A DNA stretch of 64,000 nt, from NCBI GenBank assembly GCA_947652605.1, contig OX393576.1, positions 48,336,966-48,400,965 on the forward strand, given 5' to 3'. The translations under genes were made by a program, and so were the position numbers. This document shows, piece by piece, positions 57,090 to 64,000 of the stretch; positions within the stretch are counted from its first letter, which is position 1, and every line of letters begins with the position of its first letter. The notes beneath the pieces were generated by a model. That model was not told where the DNA came from, did not search any database, and saw nothing but the letters and a program-made list of their open reading frames with translations. The stretch comes from Elmis aenea. Taxonomy: Eukaryota; Arthropoda; Insecta; Coleoptera; Elmidae.

Positions 57090-59460
57090 GCACCCAAACA
57101 TATTTTTGTAATGCCAAAAACTACGCCTTTGATATTAGTTATTGCACTATGTGTGTTTTTGGTCATACAAGACGTTACTTTCTTAATATATTAGTATAAT
57201 GGTCTATAGTTTTATAAGTAAATTAGGTTGTCCCTAATTTATTTGTATTGAACACTCATGTGAATTGCATCGTGCTCTACAAAACACAAAAATGCGTTCA
57301 ATTGTAAATTTGGTCACAGTGTTAATGAGCTTTCCACCGATTATCAATTCCTAACAAATCTTGTCCGAGTGATAAGACCGAACCATGGTGGTGAAATATT
57401 TACACCTGCAGTGGAACCCTCGCTATTTAATGAACCAATAAAACATGATTTTATCATTCACTAGACCCTTGTCCTGACCATCCCAAACAAATAAACGAAG
57501 CAACAAAGGATGGTAACGTTATACTAAAACAATGAACCGCTCCGCACCGTTTACACGCACTAAGTCATAAGATACGATCTCGCACATTCGTAATGCATGC
57601 GGGCATTATTTATTTTAGCCGAAACACTTTTGTGAGTGGGGCCGACACTCTGCATTAACACATAACCATAAATTATAGTCCCAAACCACCTTTTTCTAAG
57701 TTCTAATTGAGGCGTGAGTTATTAACTGCTATAAATTAGCTTCCACGTAAATGCCCGCACTCATTACTTATGCTTATGAAACGCTGACAGTGTAATAATG
57801 CATAGGTTCAAGGCAGCAGCGGTGGTGTATTTCCATAAAGCCTGTTCCTGCATTTACAACACCTTTAACTTTAACAAGCAATGCCGAGATGTGTATAATT
57901 AATTGCTGTACAGTTACTTAACCTGGGAATAAGTACGCTCGTTAACAAGAATGGGATGCCACATTAGCCTTGTAAGCACAAGTCACTTGCAAATTGATTT
58001 AAAATACTACATGAAAATTATAAATGACGTTCTTAGTGTAAATTTATGAATTAAAAAGCGTTACAGCCTTTTGCATTTAAATTAGGTAAAACTTCAAGCT
58101 GTTAAGCTACAACGTACTACTGTTATCAAATGTTATACTTTAATTGTTTTTATAAAAGAATTTAACCTACTGTCACTGCCATTCTAGAGCAGAACAGAGC
58201 AAACAGTGGCTTAAGAACTATATGTGTCTTTTATGTACAATCCTTTAAGGTGGAATATAGAAATAAAACATTGCATCTAATTTATTATTTAAATTATAAA
58301 ACACAACGACTTTGTATTAGAACATTATTTCTATAGTTATCTTGGAGTCATTCGCAGTCGACAATCGGATAGTCAGGATTGTATACGTTATAGAAAAGTA
58401 TGTATTGTGTTATTAAAATGTATAGTTAAATATTTTTTTAAATATTATTTTAGAATTAATTATGTATTTTATATTTTTAGATCAGATAAGGTCCTATTAA
58501 TCAATTATTTTCTGTTCTTGATAATTTTCTTACGACTGCATATTAACACATCTTCTATTTTTCAGTTAAGTGTTACTCCAAATTGTTAATTTGCCTGTTT
58601 GATTAAATTTTAAACTTTTATCGCGACATGTTCGTAAAATGTCATTTTGTAAGGTTATATGATACACAATATCATGAAAACATTTTTTAAAATAAAGTTC
58701 GATCTTGCTTTTGAGAACTTATTTCACATTCTCTAAATGCAAGTAATTTTTTTTTCTTGGATAATTACCAACGAAGATAACATATTATAACCATTAAGAC
58801 TTTAAAAGTCTTACAAACATTATTTAGAACGAAATATTTTTCTCCTTTTTTTTTAAAACTTGGATCGCTTTTTCCTTAAGTGTAAGGAAATGTGTGCTTC
58901 TTCATAGATGTACGTTTTGTTTGCACGTTTCGTTCCACATCTTTTACCAACTCTCCAACCCAACTCAATTCTATTTTTGTGTTTGTAACAGCTTTGTTTA
59001 TTTATTTCCTTATTCGAAGGCTGGTTTTCCTTATCTACTGTTTTTTGTGCTACAAAGAATTTTCTGGACATACCATCTTCTTCCATCCGACATATGGCCT
59101 GACCACATTAGCTGTCCCTCCTGGGGGTTGTGATCAGTCGAATGCACTTCAAAGGTTTTTCTGCGTACTGTAAGATTCGCAAACTGGAAGGTTTAAGAAA
59201 ACCGGTGGTTCATGTTAATAAGACAACGTGGCTTGCTACAGTCTATAAAATTTAAAGCAGCAAATACAAATTTCCGCTGTTTAAGATTCACGATTTAAAT
59301 GATACTGCAAATACGCACAGCAACGAATTCAGTTCGAATTGTAAATAGTGGTGTTTCGTGTTCGTCCGGAACTGATAGTCCTTTTTTCAAGAAGATAAGG
59401 TATCGCCTGAAAACTATCCATTTCAAATGGACGCAAGAGAATTTCAACTGCAAACAAATG
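57090..59460. other. Unique stretch with GC-richer island at 57300-57960
   Basis: No gene supported. ORFs crowd 58850-59170 on both strands, but none carries a recognisable domain. The island could be regulatory. Confidence 0.35.
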
Positions 59461-59468
59461 CTTTAGCT

Positions 59469-59825
59469 CAGTGGTTCTCAACCTGTGGGACACGCCCTTT
59501 AAGAAAGGCGTCAAATATTTGAAGAAGGACGCGAAGAAACGAGAGGAAAAACTATTTATTTATTAATAATATAACAAGGCAATAGTGCGAAAAGGGACGG
59601 GAAAAAAATTGTAAGGTTTTTTCTTCTTTTAGTCACCAACGTGAAACTAAATGATTTTTTTAAAGGACCTATTTTTAGTCACCAGTGTGCAACAGGGAAC
59701 GGATTTTAAAACAATTCGAAAACCTTTTTTTTTTGTCGCCACTGCATTCTTGGATTAAAAGAGGGGAGCAATAATAATTGAAATGAAAAAGGGAGACGCA
59801 AGTTCAAAAAGGTTAAGAAACATTG
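59469..59825. mobile_element. hAT MITE with 8-bp duplication CTTTAGCT
   Basis: Ends CAGTGGTTCTCAACCTGTGG and AAAAAGGTTAAGAAACATTG, with perfect CTTTAGCT at 59461-59468 and 59826-59833. Direct repeats of AAGAAAGGCG-like and AGGGACG-like blocks inside. The ORFs at 59329-59514 and 59706-59936 on the minus strand are accidental. Confidence 0.92.
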
Positions 59826-59833
59826 CTTTAGCT

Positions 59834-60744
59834 GCAAGAACCAATTCTTTTGTACAGTGACGAATCGACTCTGACGAATCTCGTAAGTTAATCGTTCGTA
59901 TTGGAACGATTCGTTCCCGAACTCTAAGAATCCCAAGTTTTACTAATGCAATGTCGTCTTACATTCACGTGCCTCCATTTACATAATTACTAAGTCTGCT
60001 ACAATATTTATTAAGTCGTAGCACTGTAGCAAGCGATAACGAGTGGGGGTCAAGCATATTTTATGTTATTTAGCGTTGTATACGAGCATTGAAGATTAAA
60101 TGTTGCAACTCCCATAGTCGTTTGTCGGTTCTGCCAATTATGTACGTGTTTTACTTAACCCATTTCTCACATTCAGCTTATTCAGTTATCCTAATGAAAG
60201 TTCGCATTTACATACTTATTAAACTCAAATAATGTGCTACAAAATCCGTTAATGACTTGCATAATTCTCAGCGGACATTGCGCGAGATAGATGTATTTGA
60301 CATTCAGATACTGCCAACATTATTTAGGTAGCTCACAACGTGATCACTACACCAACAGATATTAAACGCATTGCAGCGTGAACGAGGAATAATCAACACG
60401 TTGCGAGACTTCCTGGATAAGACGTTATTTGTTCAGCGAGATGGTTTATTGCGAGACGCGCTAGATATTTACGAGGTATTGTATTCCGGAAACGACGGCT
60501 GATGAGATAACCACCTGTTAACGCCAACTTTGCCATTTTGTTAACTCCATCAAGTACACTAGAATGAGAAGCGCAAGAATATTAATTTTATTAGCGGCTA
60601 CCTTGAAGTTCCATCGAAATGAAACAGATAATGTTCATGGATATCTGAGAAAGAGAAATGGCAAATTAAAATACTTGAAAGTATTAAAACACCACTAAAA
60701 TTTGAGGACAACTGTTTTAGATAAATGGCATGGTTTTAGCAATA
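59834..60744. other. Unique stretch with GC-richer part at 59950-60530
   Basis: A 53-codon open frame without ATG, at about 60342-60503, reads LNALQRERGIINTLRDFLDK then TLFVQRDGLLRDALDIYE before a GAG/GTATTG donor-like site. No family recognised. The rest is featureless. Confidence 0.3.
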
Positions 60745-61135
60745 GTTATTTCCGTAACAAGACTAATAAGTCGTTCTTTACTGGACGAGTCAGCAGTTCT
60801 GGAATCAGCCGTAGGCGAGTCCTGGAACCATACGAGTTCAGTAAAGATACATTGCGGGTATGTTACGTACAATATTTTTTCTGCGTCCTCAAATGACAGC
60901 AAAATTGCCATCGTCACCATCCATAATTAAACAATAAGTTAACAAACCACAGTTAAAAATTCGCTTGGTGGTATTGTTTGACATCGCAAAACAACAAAAC
61001 AACTCATCACCATTGCAACCGGGAATTTTTCGGCCAAGGCGGTAAATAAAACTCATCAGAATTGCAACCAGGTACTTTATAAGATATATTTTCCAGCCTT
61101 AAAAATGATAGGAAACAACTGATTTTCTGGAGGGC
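60745..61135. repeat. Hairpin-type repeat, family H, copy 2
   Basis: Uninterrupted copy: AGTTATTTCCGTAACAAGAC, TTCTTTACTGGACGAGTC, GGCGAGTCCTGG, GAGTTCAGTAAAGATACATT, then CCATCCATAATTAAACAATA and ACAACTCATCACCATTGC. The hairpin arms TTTACTGGACGAG and GAGTTCAGTAAA pair imperfectly. Short ORFs called here on both strands follow the hairpin and are not genes. Confidence 0.72.
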
Positions 61136-61180
61136 CGCTTAATAATAATATTAGATCGAGCATAGCTGTAATCAATCTTA

Positions 61181-61751
61181 AGTCTGTTTTATACTACACT
61201 ATTTTTTCGTTTAAGAAAATCGTATACGATTTTCTAGTACGGTGTCAATCAGAAATTACAAATCTTGAACCAAAAATTCGTACGAAATTACTGCATGCTC
61301 TAAATGCGTCCTATTTTAGAATGGGCGTGTTCTTTGGCATGGGCGCATGCGTATTCTACTGCAACTGTATCTGACCGCATGTCATTTGTGGGTTAGGTTA
61401 ACTGAAACAATCAAACAATGTTAAATACTACTTATTACCGTTATATCCCTCACAATTTATTTTGTAGGAATAAATATGTAGAATGGAACAAGCGTTAAAT
61501 ATACGTTAAATTTGAAAATAATTCGCTGTCTGTTGTGATCAAATTGAACATTTGACATGGTTACTCAAGGTGCCAACAAAATATGATAAAAGTTACTAAA
61601 AAGTAACCAAAATATATTGGGGTTTTCGTACCAAAAAATAGTACAGTGTAAGAGGTTCATATTTTCCATGCTAAATCTTGAACGAAATTTTTGTATCAAA
61701 AATCATATACGATTTTCTTAAACGAAAAAATAGTGTAGTATAAAACAGTCT
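61181..61751. mobile_element. MITE with about 50-bp TIRs and TTA duplication (Harbinger-like)
   Basis: The left arm AGTCTGTTTTATACTACACT continues through TTTTTTCGTTTAAGAAAATC and GTATACGATTTT; the right arm is its inverse with few changes. TTA flanks at 61178-61180 and 61752-61754. A 3-bp TTA duplication suggests PIF/Harbinger, inferred. It is not related in TIR sequence to the element at 53178. Confidence 0.78.
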
Positions 61752-62291
61752 TTAAACAGTAATTTGTAATGGTTAATGGTGACTCCAACGTTACATTACA
61801 CTCATTGTTTCTTAACCTTTTTGAACTTGTACGACCGTCTACCATAACAATTTTAATCCTTTTATGCAGTGGCGACTTAAAAAATAGGTTCTCCAATTGT
61901 TTTCAAACCGGTCTCATGTTTCACACTGGTTTTAAAAAAAATTCTTCCATTGTATCTGTTACGGTCAATGTAAGTAATTGGGCATTATTTATGATGCCCG
62001 AGCAATTTAAAAAGTGCCCATTGGGATGTGACAAAATAATAAATTATATAGAAAATATTACATTGCCCGGGTATTATGAATAATGCTGGAAATCGAGTGG
62101 GCAATTTAAGAAAATTTTTATTCATATTTCTCTACATACAAAAATAAGAAGATATTATATTAAAACAAATTTTTAAATAACTAACAAACAAATAAAGAAA
62201 CAAACTGGTGGTGATAAAATAAGTATAAAATATACGTATGCCTAACTAAAAAAAACATATTAGGTATGTACTTGCAAATACATATGTAGTA

Positions 62292-62650
62292 GGCATAATG
62301 TGAATACCGGCATTTTATAAAACGCCTAGGCATTTTATAAAAATCCTGCAAAACGAGCATCTCGTGTTTTGACTAGGCAAATAATAAAATGCCGGCCTAA
62401 TTGTTTTTAAGAAAAACAAACCTATTAGCTTCATTTTTATTATTTATTTTAAAAAAAATCTTTAACCAACCTTTAACGTAACCCTCTACTACTGACCAAA
62501 TGAATGAGGGTCAGGTTAAAGGTTGGTTAAAGCTTTTTTTTTGTATGAACACAAATGTATGGGTTTAAGAAAAGTCATAATTTGCTCCTTTTGCCGGCTT
62601 TTTATAAAATGCCTAGGCGTTTTGTAAAAAGCCGGATTTCACATTATGCC
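62292..62650. mobile_element. Small TIR element K inside J
   Basis: Ends GGCATAATGTGAATACCGGC and GCCGGATTTCACATTATGCC, flanked by TA. Palindromic CGCCTAGGCATTTTATAAAA motifs lie near both ends. Its centre carries the hairpin at 62460-62532. Confidence 0.75.
62460..62532. repeat. 73-nt stem-loop with pre-miRNA-like geometry
   Basis: The left arm CTTTAACCAACCTTTAAC, continuing to CCCTC, pairs with GAGGGTCAGG and TTAAAGGTTGGTTAAAG: 25 of 27 positions complementary, with a 19-nt loop. It lies at the centre of element K. Confidence 0.75.
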
Positions 62651-63275
62651 TACGACACAATATACACACAAAAAAATGAAATCCTAGAGTTTCTATTTAT
62701 TTTTTAATTAAAGTGACCAGAGAAATAATAGCAGTATTTATAATGACCGGGCAATGTAATAAATCATCCTAGATTGTCGTAGGCAAATACAAAATTATTA
62801 AATTGCCTGATTTTATCGGTCATTATTTATTATGACCAAGCATTATGGTAACTGCCCTGAATAATCGAATTGACCGTAACATATCTTTTAATTCATCCTG
62901 TTTCACACTGGCAAGTTAAAGAAAAAAAGGTCCTCTAGTTGTTTTTAATCCGTTCCGTTTTACAGTGGTGACTTGTTTCAATAAATGGTTATCCCTTTAA
63001 TTTCTCCGTGTCCCCTTCAGATATTTGGGGAGCCCTTTGGAAGGCGTCCCACACAGGTTGAAAACCACTGCACACTTGCTCTGGATACTACACCATTACA
63101 AGAATTATTTAAATTCAGACCAATTATTCATTTCCAGATTCATTTAAATTTGGGCTATAAGAAGTTGAATAAAAGTATTTACAATATAAGAGGAGGAGGG
63201 GTTACAAAAAGAACAATGGTTCTTTCTTTACAAGTTACTTACGTTAGTAAAATTTTAATAATATGTCAGCTATAT

Positions 63276-63482
63276 CAGCGGTTGCCAAAGTGGTGGTCCG
63301 CGGACCACTAGTGGTCCGCGAGAAAATTTCGCTGGTCCGCAGAAAAATGTGGAATATACTTACTCATCATGTTAAGTTATGTTTTAAGATGCATTTAACA
63401 CTTAAAAAATCCTATTAGTGGTCCGCGGGATTTAAATTATGAATTAACTGGTCCGTGAGGTCAAAAAGTTTGGCGACCGCTG
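63276..63482. mobile_element. hAT MITE with 8-bp duplication AGCTATAT
   Basis: Ends CAGCGGTTGCCAAAGTGGTG and AAAAAGTTTGGCGACCGCTG, with perfect AGCTATAT at 63268-63275 and 63483-63490. GGTCCGCGG repeats, including a GTGGTCCGCGGACCAC palindrome at about 63292-63307. 207 bp. Confidence 0.92.
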
Positions 63483-63490
63483 AGCTATAT

Positions 63491-64000
63491 CATTTTCTAC
63501 AGTTTTTTTTTTGTGTATTTATTACTATTATTTTGATTGTAGCGGTTAGTCAAGGGTAACATTCGGTTAAATATTTCTTGATATTATGAAAATCCTCATT
63601 TAAATCTTAATCGCATATAAATGTACAAGTAAATATACAACTACCAAGCAATAACGATGAACATGGGCGTCCGCAGGGGGGGGGCAAATGGGGCACATGT
63701 TCCCCTCTGGGATCGAGTAAAATAAAATATGTGAAAGTGCTTGAAAAAACAAATCATAAAAATTAACAAAATTAATTAAAATTTTTCGTTTACCCTACAT
63801 AGTTTTGTTCTGATGCGTTTTTTAGTTTTTGGATTGTAAGTTTGCCTTTTATTTCGTGTTTTAAAAAAAATTGTTGCTGCACATCTTTTCAGGTGACTTC
63901 ACTTTCTTCTAGTCTCTGCCTCACTTCGTTTTTCCATTTTGTTCGGATTATATTTAACTAAAAAAAAATATGTTTATATTAACTCGTACAGCTTAGCAAC
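63491..64000. other. Terminal stretch with a G-tract fragment
   Basis: GGGCGTCCGCAGG followed by a G run and CAAATGGGGCACATG at about 63665-63702 looks like one end of a GC-rich repeat, possibly hAT, but no partner is inside the window. Nothing else recognised. Confidence 0.35.

Larger units (their letters stand above)
61957..62881. mobile_element. Small TIR element J inside the hAT element
   Basis: Ends TGTTACGGTCAAT and ATTGACCGTAACA, flanked by TATC (61953-61956 and 62882-62885). Subterminal hairpins recur: GGGCATTATTTATGATGCCC at about 61980 and GGTCATTATTTATTATGACC at about 62818. No ORF of significance. Superfamily unknown. Confidence 0.7.
61803..63070. mobile_element. hAT-type element with nested insertions
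   Basis: Left end CATTGTTTCTTAACCTTTTT and right end ACAGGTTGAAAACCACTG resemble the ends of the element at 59469. The interior halves share CAGTGGCGACTT and CAGTGGTGACTT, and TTTCACACTGG in both. No clear 8-bp duplication is visible. The middle is taken up by element J. Confidence 0.65.

Noticed and set aside
58853..59173. Overlapping ORFs on both strands
   Set aside because: Considered as a LINE tail on the minus strand, but the GRPxxxW and GHxxRM patterns could not be aligned convincingly.
1..64000. CRISPR arrays, rRNA, bacterial operons, prophage or LTR-retrovirus genes
   Set aside because: No regularly spaced direct repeats, no rRNA-like blocks, and no gag, protease, integrase or envelope-like reading frames were seen.

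Overview
This is AT-rich eukaryotic nuclear DNA that I read as an insect genome, most likely a beetle. The order-level guess rests on the mix of repeat families and is an inference. No host protein-coding gene, rRNA or tRNA could be supported. Everything that can be recognised is transposable-element (TE) sequence, in several places inserted element into element, separated by long unique non-coding stretches. The window therefore looks like a gene desert or a very large intron.

Layout. 1-905: minus-strand Jockey-type reverse transcriptase relic running off the left edge. 1744-4514: a nested stack of terminal-inverted-repeat (TIR) elements, namely an outer element holding a 1.9 kb near-palindrome (two arms of about 865 bp around a mariner-like transposase fragment) and a second MITE. 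4794-5542: a foldback MITE containing another (5097-5388). 7.2-8.7 kb: two LINE 3' ends. 10.6-13.9 kb: hAT MITE, LINE relic, foldback MITE and a fragment of the palindromic family. 15.3-16.5 kb: a Penelope-like terminal segment fused to a truncated Tc1 element, followed by a hairpin-rich repeat (family G). 18.0-20.0 kb: pogo-like element and a second foldback MITE. 21.7-22.9 kb: hAT MITE rich in GATTTAAATC. 24.4-25.1 kb: internally deleted mariner-like element. 25.9-27.6 kb: LINE relic, Penelope-like element and mariner fragment in tandem. 29.7-30.2 kb: LINE relic. 34.0-34.4 kb: second G repeat. 34.4-40.3 kb: longest unique stretch, including a CpG-rich island at 37.8-38.7 kb. 40328-43102: foldback MITE carrying both a 488-bp MITE and a full-length Tc1 element whose transposase has one in-frame stop. 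46.5-47.6 kb: family H repeat split by a hAT element. 49.3-52.6 kb: hAT MITEs and a LINE scrap. 53178-56310: a complete PIF/Harbinger transposon with both genes. 56.7-63.5 kb: more hAT MITEs, a second H repeat, a Harbinger-like MITE and a three-deep nest of small elements.

The genes here do not form a host pathway. The two functional pairings are within transposons: the Harbinger nuclease-type transposase with its Myb/SANT-like DNA-binding partner, flanked by repeated CTGTTAAAAT motifs that could be their binding sites; and the Tc1 transposase with its 130-bp TIRs. The most unusual material is (i) the recurrent module bounded by inverted TATACAGGGTG motifs, found in several element families, (ii) nested foldbacks whose target sites give an insertion order, (iii) a possible degenerate hammerhead-ribozyme core in two Penelope-like copies, and (iv) two diverged repeat families, G and H, that share one hairpin design. 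All are transposon biology; I found no clear new host system.
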